Assembly: GCA_017620055.1 (NCBI GenBank)
Contig: JAFZRD010000043.1
Location: forward strand, 1-26,606
Origin: Lachnospiraceae bacterium
GTDB taxonomy: Bacteria > Bacillota_A > Clostridia > Lachnospirales > Lachnospiraceae
Direction: 5' to 3'
DNA length: 26,606 nt
Shown here: in pieces, positions 1 to 6,366 of the stretch
Layout: the number at the start of each line of letters is the position of its first letter
How positions within the stretch are numbered: the first letter of the stretch is position 1
Notes under the pieces: generated by a model
The model's database searches: none
What the model was told of the DNA's origin: nothing
Seen by the model: the letters and a program-made list of their open reading frames with translations, nothing else
Position numbers and translations under genes: made by a program

Positions 1-138
1 ATCCTCGCACATAATAAAAGTAAGATCCCGCGACATGATCTTGATGTCATCATGGACATGATTAGTGCACACTATTTTGTAATATGTGATAAATGGAAGA
101 AGTTCTATTGTGTTGAGGATATTAGCTTTTACTGTTAA
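1..138 (+). CDS. C-terminal tail of an unidentified protein (partial)
   Basis: Frame 1 is open from the window edge to a TAA at 136-138, giving 45 residues that end in VEDISFYC. The tail contains several aromatic residues and three Cys but no motif I recognise. Base composition is clearly more AT-rich than the genes from 1.2 kb onward. Together with the tRNA 3' fragment about 110 bases downstream, this would fit the last gene of an integrated element lying to the left of the window, but that is inference. The open frame is short enough that it could also be chance. Confidence 0.35.
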   Translation: MLAHNKSKIPRHDLDVIMDMISAHYFVICDKWKKFYCVEDISFYC

Positions 139-246
139 TGGGTTTCAAACAGGGATATGGGAATAAAAATGCGTTGCCTTTGAGTTGCCATTACGAGGAA
201 GTGTCCGCAAACCTCCTGTTTATCAGTGTTTTAGGACTCTGTGAAT

Positions 247-270
247 GTTCGAGTCCCGTCTCGCGCTCCA
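247..270 (+). other. 3' end of a tRNA gene without the rest: probable attachment-site scar
   Basis: The bases read as a canonical tRNA 3' end: last T-stem base G (247), T-loop TTCGAGT (248-254), 3' T-stem CCCGT (255-259), 3' acceptor strand CTCGCGC (260-266), discriminator T and encoded CCA (268-270). The five bases that should form the 5' T-stem (GAATG) do not pair with CCCGT except at the inner G, and no matching acceptor 5' strand GCGCGAG occurs upstream. Identity to a tRNA therefore begins sharply at 247. A U73 discriminator with CCA is typical of tRNA-Gly or tRNA-Cys. Mobile elements that integrate into tRNA 3' ends leave exactly such a partial copy. Confidence 0.65.
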
Positions 271-390
271 TATATCCATAAAGAATAATTATACAAACTT
301 GAATGCAAATGCAAATACTGTGGTAAGACGTCGCATTCATTGAGCGCAGATTCAGTTTATCACTAACTTGAATAATACCTGTTAATGATG

Positions 391-427
391 AACGACTCCA
401 ATACCGATCTGGTAATGGAGTCGTTTT
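391..427 (+). terminator. Rho-independent terminator
   Basis: AACGACTCCA (391-400) pairs perfectly with TGGAGTCGTT (416-425). After one A-A mismatch the stem continues with TACC/GGTA around a GATCT loop. A short T tract (424-427) follows on the + strand. It may be the original terminator of the tRNA gene whose 3' end survives at 247-270, or may insulate the regulator gene downstream. Confidence 0.75.
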
Positions 428-499
428 AGTTTCTATGAGAGTATTTCAAAGTAAGTGTCCTCGAACCTGCAGACGCGGGTTCCTCTTTTGAGTATTGTC

Positions 500-550
500 A
501 ACCGGTGGTAGAATATACATATCAACCACAGGTTCGTGTTCAAATATAAT
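500..550 (+). promoter_or_regulatory. Promoter with operator-like inverted repeat upstream of the XRE gene
   Basis: A perfect -10 hexamer TATAAT lies at 545-550, about 40 bases before the start codon, with only a weak -35 near 522. Overlapping that -35 zone is an inverted repeat, AACCGGTGGT (500-509) and ACCACAGGTT (525-534), matching at 9 of 10 positions with a 15-base spacer. Location and symmetry suit autoregulation by the HTH protein encoded next. A TTGTCA at 495-500 has no good -10 at the right distance. Confidence 0.5.
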
Positions 551-590
551 GATTTTTCATATGCTTGGGGCATGAAAGGAGGTGCCCGAT

Positions 591-1208
591 ATGGATCAGA
601 TAAAAATCGGAAAGTTTATAGCATCCTGTAGAAAAGAAGAGGGCATGACTCAGGCGGTTCTTGCAGAGAAACTGGGGATTACCGACCGTGCCGTATCAAA
701 GTGGGAAACAGGAAAGTCTTTGCCGGATTCAGGGATAATGATGGAGTTGTGCGAACTATTAAAGATTAATGTTAACGAACTCCTGTCGGGCGAAAGGATA
801 ATGGCAGAAGCATATGATAAACGTGTAGAAGAAAATCTTATTGAAATGCGCAGGGAGATTGAAAAGAAAAACAGACAGCTTCTTGATGCAGAAATATGGA
901 TTGGGGCTCCGGCGACGATTGCCGGACTGGTTATGTGCGGTGTGGCTTCGTATGCGGAGATGCCTGTATGGAGCAGGATTGTTCTTATTGTATTTGCCCT
1001 TGCCATGATTCTGATCGTTGCTTTTATTGCAGTGGGGATCGAGCAGAAAGCGGGATATTATGAGTGTCAGAACTGTCACGACAGGCATGTTCCGACCTAT
1101 TGGCAAACCAACCTTGCGCCTCATATGGGCAGAACAAGATACATGAAATGCCCTAAATGCGGAAAAGCCAGTTGGCAGAAAAAGGTTCTGACATATGAAA
1201 AGGAATAA
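591..1208 (+). CDS. XRE-family HTH regulator with membrane segments and zinc-ribbon-like tail
   Basis: The 205-residue protein starts with a Cro/C1-type HTH (about residues 5-62; motif MTQAVLAEKLGITDRAVSKW), then a charged helix with Lys/Glu-rich sequence, two hydrophobic segments (about 103-122 and 128-150), and a C-terminal CxxC...CxxC module (CQNC and CPKC) that looks like a zinc ribbon. I chose ATG 591, not the in-frame GTG at 582, because the AAAGGAGG at 575-582 is eight bases from 591 and overlaps the GTG. The architecture is that of membrane-tethered XRE regulators found widely in Firmicutes; their signal is usually unknown. It ends four bases before tcdA and probably leads a three-gene unit with tcdA and the Gly-Gly-leader peptide. 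The inverted repeat at 500-534 is its likely operator. Target genes cannot be inferred beyond this. Confidence 0.85.
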   Translation: MDQIKIGKFIASCRKEEGMTQAVLAEKLGITDRAVSKWETGKSLPDSGIMMELCELLKINVNELLSGERIMAEAYDKRVEENLIEMRREIEKKNRQLLDAEIWIGAPATIAGLVMCGVASYAEMPVWSRIVLIVFALAMILIVAFIAVGIEQKAGYYECQNCHDRHVPTYWQTNLAPHMGRTRYMKCPKCGKASWQKKVLTYEKE

Positions 1209-1212
1209 AACG

Positions 1213-1947
1213 ATGCCGGATAGGTTTTCAAGAACAGAACTGCTTTACGGCAGGAAAGCAATTGATTATTTTGCTTCCTGCCGTATCGCGGTGTTTGGGA
1301 TCGGCGGTGTGGGCGGCTATGTGGTAGAGGCTCTCGCCCGTTCCGGGATCGGAGCGCTTGATCTGATCGATAACGACAAGGTTTGTCTTTCCAATATTAA
1401 CCGGCAGATATTGGCAACCGACAAGACGGTCGGAGAGTATAAAGTGGATGTTGCAAAGGAGAGGGTTTGCGAGATCAATCCCGACTGCAGGGTCAGAACT
1501 TATCAGACCTTTTACCTGCCGGATACACAGGATCAGTTTGATTTTTGTGAGTATGACTACGTAGTGGATGCCATCGATACCGTGACCGGGAAACTTACTA
1601 TCATTGAGAACGCAAAGAAAGCCGGTGTTCCGGTCATTTCATCCATGGGAGCCGGCAATAAAGTAAATCCCGCGGCATTTGAAGTCGCGGATATTTATGA
1701 TACATCCATATGTCCTTTGGCAAAAGTCATGCGGAGGGAATGCAAAAAGCGGGGGATCGAATCCCTGAAGGTTGTTTACTCCAAAGAGGAACCTATACGT
1801 CCTTTGGAAGATATGTCCGTCGATTGCGGACAACGAAGAGCTGTTCCGGGATCCACGGCATTTGTACCGTCAGTCGCGGGACTCATCATAGCGGGTGAGG
1901 TCATTAATGATCTTGCCGCAAAAGCAGAGAATTGTGGTATTATATAA
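1213..1947 (+). CDS. tcdA: tRNA threonylcarbamoyladenosine dehydratase (TcdA/YgdL, ThiF E1-like)
   Basis: TcdA uses ATP to adenylate N6-threonylcarbamoyladenosine at position 37 of ANN-decoding tRNAs and cyclise it to the hydantoin form. The 244-residue product shows the E1-like Rossmann fold from the start: FSRTELLYG, nucleotide loop GIGGVGG (residues 29-35), acidic end DLIDND, and SNINRQ with the conserved Arg. The C-terminal TAFVPSVAGLIIAGEVI helix matches the family. ATG 1213 is preferred to ATG 1195 because AAAGGA at 1199-1204 precedes it at eight bases, while 1195 lacks a site and would overlap the regulator. E1-like enzymes also modify ribosomal peptides (for example MccB), and a leader-peptide gene follows directly. 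The sequence itself, however, looks like ordinary TcdA. Confidence 0.9.
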   Translation: MPDRFSRTELLYGRKAIDYFASCRIAVFGIGGVGGYVVEALARSGIGALDLIDNDKVCLSNINRQILATDKTVGEYKVDVAKERVCEINPDCRVRTYQTFYLPDTQDQFDFCEYDYVVDAIDTVTGKLTIIENAKKAGVPVISSMGAGNKVNPAAFEVADIYDTSICPLAKVMRRECKKRGIESLKVVYSKEEPIRPLEDMSVDCGQRRAVPGSTAFVPSVAGLIIAGEVINDLAAKAENCGII

Positions 1948-1974
1948 ATGCTGACAGCCAATAAAGGAGGGAAA

Positions 1975-2223
1975 ATGGATAAAAATCAGATTCTGAAAAT
2001 GCTGCAGGATCAGGTGCATGCCAAAGCCGATCCTGAAACAATTGAAAAGCTCAGGAATGTTAAATCGCCGAAGGATGCTTTGCCGATACTTGAAAATCTG
2101 TCCATTGATCTTGACGACGAAATGCTTTCGGCTGTTTCGGGCGGAGGAAACGGAGAATTGGGTGACAGTTCCTGGTGTTCCATTTATTGTCCGGATCATG
2201 TCTGTGACAGGTTATTCGAATGA
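1975..2223 (+). CDS. Small RiPP/bacteriocin-precursor-like peptide with Gly-Gly leader and three-Cys core
   Basis: The 82-residue peptide has a charged helical leader ending in LDDEMLSAVSGG (residues 46-57), the form seen in Nif11-like, lanthipeptide and class II bacteriocin leaders that are cut after Gly-Gly by C39-peptidase ABC exporters. The remaining ~25-residue core is GNGELGDSS followed by WCSIYCPDHVC and DRLFE, with Cys at 68, 72 and 77. ATG 1975 is chosen over the in-frame ATG 1948 because AAGGAGGG (1963-1971) sits just before it. It lies 27 bases after tcdA and is followed by a strong terminator, so it is probably the last gene of the XRE-tcdA unit. No dedicated maturase, radical SAM enzyme, lanthionine synthetase or C39 exporter is seen in this window. 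Function is unknown; candidates are a modified peptide, an unmodified bacteriocin or a signalling or metal-binding peptide. Confidence 0.75.
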   Translation: MDKNQILKMLQDQVHAKADPETIEKLRNVKSPKDALPILENLSIDLDDEMLSAVSGGGNGELGDSSWCSIYCPDHVCDRLFE

Positions 2224-2261
2224 TCGTCGTCTACTTACAAAGTGTTCATTTGTTTGAAAGA

Positions 2262-2292
2262 AACGTCGCAAAGTATCGTTTGCGGCGTTTTT
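2262..2292 (+). terminator. Rho-independent terminator after the peptide gene
   Basis: AACGTCGCAAA (2262-2272) pairs with TTTGCGGCGTT (2279-2289) with a single G-T wobble around loop GTATCG, followed by a T run to 2292. It separates the regulator/tcdA/peptide unit from copA. Confidence 0.9.
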
Positions 2293-2358
2293 CTGATATA
2301 GTTTTAGTCAGAGTAAAAAAATAACCACGCGGCAGAAGTTGATTAGGAAGGATCTAAC

Positions 2359-4731
2359 GTGAACAAATATCAAGTAACGGGAATGAGTTGCGCGGCTTGC
2401 CAGGCGAGGGTCGAGAAGGCTGTCGGTGCCGTTCCCGGTGTGACAGGCTGCGCAGTCAGCCTTCTGACCAATTCAATGGGCGTTGAGGGATCGGCGTCTC
2501 CGGAGGCAATCATTGCAGCAGTAGAGGCTGCGGGATACGGTGCACGCATTGAAGGCGGAGGCAAGGCGAAGGCAGTACCTGTATCGGAGGATTCTTTGGA
2601 AGATACCGAGACACCGCTTATGAGAAAACGCCTGATAGCCTCTGTGATCTTTTTGATCCCGCTCTTATTCGTGTCAATGGGGCTCTTCCAGCTGCTGTTA
2701 TGCGCTGCGGTCATGGTGATCAACCGGCGGTTTTTTATCAACGGATTTAAAGGCCTCATACGTAAATCGCCCAATATGGATACGCTTGTGGCACTTGGTT
2801 CTGCTGCAGCATTTGTTTACAGTACATATGAGCTGTTTGCGATGACCGGGACAGAGTTCTATTTTGAGACTGCGGCGATGATCCTGACTCTGATCACAGT
2901 CGGTAAGATGCTTGAGGCGCGCTCAAAAGGGAAGACTACCGATGCGCTGAAAGGATTGATGAAATTATCGCCCAAAACGGCAGTGCTCTTAAAGGACGGC
3001 GTAGAGACGCTTGTTCCGATCGAAGAAGTGAAGGTCGGCGACCGATTTGTCGTAAGACCGGGCGACAGTATACCGGTTGACGGTATTGTAAAAGAAGGCG
3101 AAAGTGCCGTAAATGAGGCGGCGCTGACGGGCGAGAGTGTCCCTGCGGATAAGATTCCGGGCGATAAAGTCTACACAGCGACAATCAACACGTCGGGGTA
3201 TATGGTCTGTGAGGCTACAGGAGTCGGTGAAGATACGACCCTTTCCGCGATCATCAGGATGGTAAGCGATGCTGCTGCGACGAAAGCACCGATCGCCAAG
3301 ATCGCAGACCGGGTATCGGGAGTGTTTGTTCCGGTTGTCATAGGGATAGCGCTGGTTACTTTTTTTGTGTGGCTTCTTGTTGGAGAGAGCGTCGGATTTG
3401 CGATAGCGAGAGCGGTATCTGTGCTCGTGATCAGCTGTCCGTGTGCGCTCGGCCTTGCAACACCTGTGGCGATCATGGTCGGAAACGGTGTGGCTGCCAG
3501 GGCGGGGATCCTGTTTAAGACGGCGGCTTCTTTGGAGCAGGCCGGAAGGACACAGATCATTGCACTTGATAAAACCGGCACGATCACAACCGGTAAGATG
3601 CAAGTGACTGATCTGAAACCGGCGGCGGGCGTATCGGAAGAGGAGCTCCTTCGCACAGCCTATGCGCTGGAAGAAAAGAGCGAGCATCCGATCTCGAAGG
3701 CCGTCACTGCTTATGCCGGAGAAAAGAATGTTCCCCTCGACACAACGACCGATTTTGAAGTGATATCCGGTAACGGCCTGAAAGCGATGCTTGACGGAGT
3801 ACCGGTGTACGGAGGGAATCTTAGCTACATAGACGGTATCATCGGAAAGATCGGATCAGAGGCGCATGAAGCGATCGACCTTTTTTCCAAAGAGGGAAAG
3901 ACGCCGATCCTGATCGCAAAAGGTGAGAGGCTTCTCGGAGTGATCGCAGTATCGGATGTGATCAAAGAAGATTCCGCGGAGGCGATCGACGAGCTCAAAA
4001 AGATGGGCATCCATGTTGTGATGCTGACCGGAGATAACGAAGTGACCGCTGCGGCGATCGCAAAGCAGGCGGGCGTAGACGAAGTGGTCGCATCCGTAAA
4101 GCCGGATGGAAAAGAGGCGGTCATCAGACAGCTGAAAGAGCAAGGCATCGTCACAATGGTGGGCGATGGGATTAATGATGCACCGGCACTTACTTCCGCG
4201 GACCTTGGGATCGCGATCGGTGCGGGCACGGATATTGCGATCGATGCGGCTGATGTGGTGCTGATGAAGAGCAGTATCAAGGACGTGGCGGCGGCGATCC
4301 GCATCTCGCGGAGTACACTTCGCAATATTCACGAGAATCTGTTCTGGGCATTTTTCTACAATGTTTTGGGGATCCCGCTTGCAGCGGGCTGTTTTATAGC
4401 GGCATTTGGCTGGACGCTCAATCCGGTCTTCGGCGCGGCGGCGATGGGCTTGTCAAGTTTCTGTGTGGTGTCCAACGCGCTTCGTCTGAATTTGATTTCA
4501 AAGACAGGAAAGGAAGGAAAAGAAATGAAGATCACTGTAAACGGAATGATGTGCGCACATTGCGAGGAACACGTAAAGAAGGCACTTGAGGCGATCGATG
4601 GGATCGAGAGCGCGAATGCGGACCATGAGAAAAACCTTGTGACGATCACCGGCACAAAGGAAGTAGATGAAGCAAGCATCAGGGCGGCGGTTACGGAAGC
4701 CGGCTATGAGTATGCAGGCGTGGTCAGATAA
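2359..4731 (+). CDS. copA: Copper-exporting P1B-type ATPase with N- and C-terminal HMA domains
   Basis: This is a 790-residue inner-membrane Cu(I) export pump. In order: an N-terminal heavy-metal-associated domain with MSCAAC (Cys 11 and 14), the transmembrane bundle, the actuator loop LTGES, the intramembrane Cys360-Pro-Cys362 copper site (SCPCALGLATP), the phosphorylated Asp404 in DKTGTITTG, and GDGIND (602-607). After the last membrane helices comes a second complete HMA domain (723-790) with MMCAHC (Cys 732 and 735) resembling the free chaperone CopZ. Start is GTG 2359 with AGGAAGGA at 2345-2352. The CopZ-like part begins at an in-frame ATG (4525) preceded by GGAAGG at seven bases, so a free chaperone may also be made. 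No CopY or CsoR regulator gene is nearby and I found no clear CopY box upstream. Confidence 0.95.
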   Translation: MNKYQVTGMSCAACQARVEKAVGAVPGVTGCAVSLLTNSMGVEGSASPEAIIAAVEAAGYGARIEGGGKAKAVPVSEDSLEDTETPLMRKRLIASVIFLIPLLFVSMGLFQLLLCAAVMVINRRFFINGFKGLIRKSPNMDTLVALGSAAAFVYSTYELFAMTGTEFYFETAAMILTLITVGKMLEARSKGKTTDALKGLMKLSPKTAVLLKDGVETLVPIEEVKVGDRFVVRPGDSIPVDGIVKEGESAVNEAALTGESVPADKIPGDKVYTATINTSGYMVCEATGVGEDTTLSAIIRMVSDAAATKAPIAKIADRVSGVFVPVVIGIALVTFFVWLLVGESVGFAIARAVSVLVISCPCALGLATPVAIMVGNGVAARAGILFKTAASLEQAGRTQIIALDKTGTITTGKMQVTDLKPAAGVSEEELLRTAYALEEKSEHPISKAVTAYAGEKNVPLDTTTDFEVISGNGLKAMLDGVPVYGGNLSYIDGIIGKIGSEAHEAIDLFSKEGKTPILIAKGERLLGVIAVSDVIKEDSAEAIDELKKMGIHVVMLTGDNEVTAAAIAKQAGVDEVVASVKPDGKEAVIRQLKEQGIVTMVGDGINDAPALTSADLGIAIGAGTDIAIDAADVVLMKSSIKDVAAAIRISRSTLRNIHENLFWAFFYNVLGIPLAAGCFIAAFGWTLNPVFGAAAMGLSSFCVVSNALRLNLISKTGKEGKEMKITVNGMMCAHCEEHVKKALEAIDGIESANADHEKNLVTITGTKEVDEASIRAAVTEAGYEYAGVVR
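4525..4731 (+). CDS. Possible internally initiated CopZ-like copper chaperone (nested in copA frame)
   Basis: Within copA, ATG 4525 is in the copA frame and is preceded by a purine-rich run containing GGAAGG (4512-4517), seven bases upstream, which is as good a ribosome binding site as those of most genes here. Translation from it would give a 68-residue protein, MKITVNGMMCAHCEEHVKK onward, with the length and fold of CopZ. The linker just before it is KTGKEGKE, encoded by the Shine-Dalgarno-like bases. Either copZ and copA fused by loss of a stop, or both products are made. The fused domain is certain; separate initiation is inference. Confidence 0.4.
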   Translation: MKITVNGMMCAHCEEHVKKALEAIDGIESANADHEKNLVTITGTKEVDEASIRAAVTEAGYEYAGVVR

Positions 4732-4748
4732 TCTGAGACGTGATTTTG

Positions 4749-5654
4749 ATGGAAAAACTGGCTTGGACATCACCGACAATAGAGATACTTGAGGAGTTTG
4801 GAACGCTTCCTTTCAGAGGGAGCGATACTTCGCGTGTCAATATTTTCCTGCTCCGGCGAAAATACAAACTGGAAGTAGCAGTACATGACGGTGTTCTGTT
4901 CCGTTACTATCACGGAAAAAGCGAGAACCGTCAGGGCTACGGCTTTCCTTTGTCTGCCAAAAAACTTGATACAGAGACTGTCTTTGAAATGCTTCGACAG
5001 GATGCGAAGGACAGGGGAGGTATCAGGTTCTGCCTTTGTGACGAGGGGCAGAAGGATATACTGTCGGAACACTTTGACATAGAATGGCAGTCGGATCAGG
5101 GTGATAACGATTACATATATGAGGGCGCGAAATGGATCGATTTTGCAGGGAGAAAATATCATCGTCTGAAACACCGTATCAATTCATTCAACCGCTTGTA
5201 TCCCGATGCAAAGTATTATCCGATCGACAGCGAAAAGCGCCTGCAGGATGCGCTTGAGGTTGCCCGTATCTGGCAGGTGGAACATGAGAAAAAAGACATG
5301 CCGGATGAGGAACTCGAAGAAGAACAGGCCTGTATCCTGGAGGCGGGGAAGTACTGGAACGAACTGGGTATGACGGGAGGCGTGCTGTATGTGGACGATT
5401 CTCCGGTTGCCGCGACAATGGCATCTTTCCTGTCGACTGACAGCATGGATTTCCATTTTGATAAAGCGGTGAGTTCGTTTGCTCTTGCAGGCGCAACCGT
5501 TGTGTCGCGCAGACATTTTGCCGCGTCAGGAATAGACCGGGGCAGGCAGTATTATAATCTTGAAGAGGACATGAACATACCCGGTCTTCGTCAGTCCAAG
5601 GAATCCTACCGCCCTGTGCAAAAATACCCCAAATACTACGGAGGTGAAACGTGA
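4749..5654 (+). CDS. DUF2156 / phosphatidylglycerol lysyltransferase C-terminal-like GNAT protein
   Basis: The ~301-residue soluble protein resembles the DUF2156 (LPG synthase C-terminal, GNAT-fold) family: an N-terminal half with the pattern NIFLLRRKY, then KYHRLKHRINSFNRLYP at the centre, which corresponds to the K(G)kk.n.lkkF motif, and a C-terminal half with acyltransferase-like ATMASFLSTDSMDFHFDKA and QYYNLEEDMNIPGLRQSKESYRP pieces (each shorter than a full domain). Family members transfer aminoacyl groups from tRNA or are uncharacterised; no flippase membrane domain is present. The start is uncertain: GTG 4740 and ATG 4749 are both in frame and neither has a clear ribosome binding site. 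The gene overlaps the next by four bases (GTGA), showing translational coupling with the YkgJ protein. Confidence 0.75.
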   Translation: MEKLAWTSPTIEILEEFGTLPFRGSDTSRVNIFLLRRKYKLEVAVHDGVLFRYYHGKSENRQGYGFPLSAKKLDTETVFEMLRQDAKDRGGIRFCLCDEGQKDILSEHFDIEWQSDQGDNDYIYEGAKWIDFAGRKYHRLKHRINSFNRLYPDAKYYPIDSEKRLQDALEVARIWQVEHEKKDMPDEELEEEQACILEAGKYWNELGMTGGVLYVDDSPVAATMASFLSTDSMDFHFDKAVSSFALAGATVVSRRHFAASGIDRGRQYYNLEEDMNIPGLRQSKESYRPVQKYPKYYGGET

Positions 5655-6148
5655 TACCGGAAGAGATACTGTCACCTGCCGATTGTGCAAAATGTGAGTA
5701 TTGCTGCTCATTCCGCCGGCAAAGTCTGAACCTGACTCCGTGCTTTGCGGCTGAGACTGTTGAAGAGATAAAAAACATGTATCCAGATGCGCGTTTTAAA
5801 ACACGTCAAAACGGGACCGTAACGATCGATCTTGACGATAAATATCACACGGATGACAGCGGGGAGGAAGCGCTCTGTCATTTTAACCGGAAAGGGTGTA
5901 TACTTCCCGATCATCTGAAACCGTTTGACTGTAAACTCTGGCCGTTCAGGTTGATGAAGAACGGGGACCGCCTGCAGCTTGCTCTTGTTCCGACGTGCCC
6001 CCGGATCAGAAAGGACGATCCCCAAAAGCTTCGAAGAGCGGCCGAGGTTGTGGCTAAAGAGGCCGCCGGGTATGCAAAGACGCATCCCGAGATCATCATA
6101 GAATACAGGGAAGACTATCAGATCATCATGACCGTGGAGGAGGAATGA
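5651..6148 (+). CDS. YkgJ-family cysteine-cluster protein
   Basis: The 165-residue protein has the YkgJ/CxxCxxCC pattern: Cys 12, 15, 18 and 19 in DCAKCEYCC, a further Cys at 31, then CHFNRKGC and the characteristic HLKPFDCKLWPF, and PTCPRI later. The family is thought to bind zinc or an iron-sulfur cluster; its function is unknown. Start GTG 5651 has GGAGGTG at 5640-5646 and overlaps the stop of the DUF2156 gene (GTGA), so the two are co-translated. The pair probably acts in one process. A terminator follows at 6205. Confidence 0.85.
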   Translation: MIPEEILSPADCAKCEYCCSFRRQSLNLTPCFAAETVEEIKNMYPDARFKTRQNGTVTIDLDDKYHTDDSGEEALCHFNRKGCILPDHLKPFDCKLWPFRLMKNGDRLQLALVPTCPRIRKDDPQKLRRAAEVVAKEAAGYAKTHPEIIIEYREDYQIIMTVEEE

Positions 6149-6204
6149 TTTTTTTTCATATCAGGTATAAAGTTTCTGCGGCATCTGTCCGATAAAAGAT
6201 TTAG

Positions 6205-6226
6205 AAAGCGTATCTGTACGCTTTTT
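6205..6226 (+). terminator. Rho-independent terminator after the YkgJ gene
   Basis: AAAGCGTA (6205-6212) and TACGCTTT (6217-6224) form a perfect 8-bp stem with loop TCTG and a T run to 6226. Confidence 0.85.
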
Positions 6227-6266
6227 CCGAAACGGATTTCGGGTTTATTATCTCAACGGATTGAGA
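6227..6266 (+). promoter_or_regulatory. Two tandem 6-bp hairpins with identical CGGA loops
   Basis: CCGAAA-CGGA-TTTCGG (6227-6242) and TCTCAA-CGGA-TTGAGA (6251-6266) are perfect 6-bp stems whose stem sequences differ but whose loops are identical. GGA presented in a hairpin loop is the recognition mode of CsrA. They lie downstream of the terminator and upstream of the mapped promoter elements at 6338, so they would be in RNA only from read-through or an upstream start. They could instead be DNA sites. Confidence 0.4.
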
Positions 6267-6313
6267 GCTCTATCATCAAATGTCTTATTCTGTTCCGAAA
6301 TAATACCCGGATT

Positions 6314-6343
6314 CTGTAAAATTGTATATGTTTGTGCTATAAT
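6314..6343 (+). promoter_or_regulatory. Extended -10 promoter for the flagella-type gene pair
   Basis: TATAAT at 6338-6343 is preceded by TG at 6335-6336 (TGCTATAAT, an extended -10). A poor -35 (CTGTAA, 6314-6319) lies 18 bases upstream. TTCCGAAA occurs at 6225-6232 and again at 6293-6300, the second about 50 bases before the predicted start, a suitable place for a regulator. Confidence 0.65.
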
Positions 6344-6366
6344 TAAGACCCGAGGAGGTAGGTATT

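Larger units (their letters stand above)
139..590. other. Gene-poor AT-rich stretch between partial ORF and regulator
   Basis: I see no convincing coding sequence in this 450-base stretch. It contains a tRNA 3' fragment at 247-270, an intrinsic terminator at 391-427, a short direct repeat AACTTGAAT near 296 and 365, and the promoter/operator region of the XRE gene from about 495. The arrangement (element tail, tRNA 3' end, terminator) reads like the junction between an integrated element and the original chromosome. Confidence 0.6.

Noticed and set aside
180..270. Complete tRNA gene ending at the CCA
   Set aside because: Only the 3' half-arm fits; 5' T-stem and acceptor strand do not pair and no D- or anticodon arm is present.
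2018..2257. 79-codon open frame overlapping the Gly-Gly-leader peptide
   Set aside because: It is a different frame of the same stretch without a ribosome binding site; the leader-peptide frame has AAGGAGGG and a recognisable leader.
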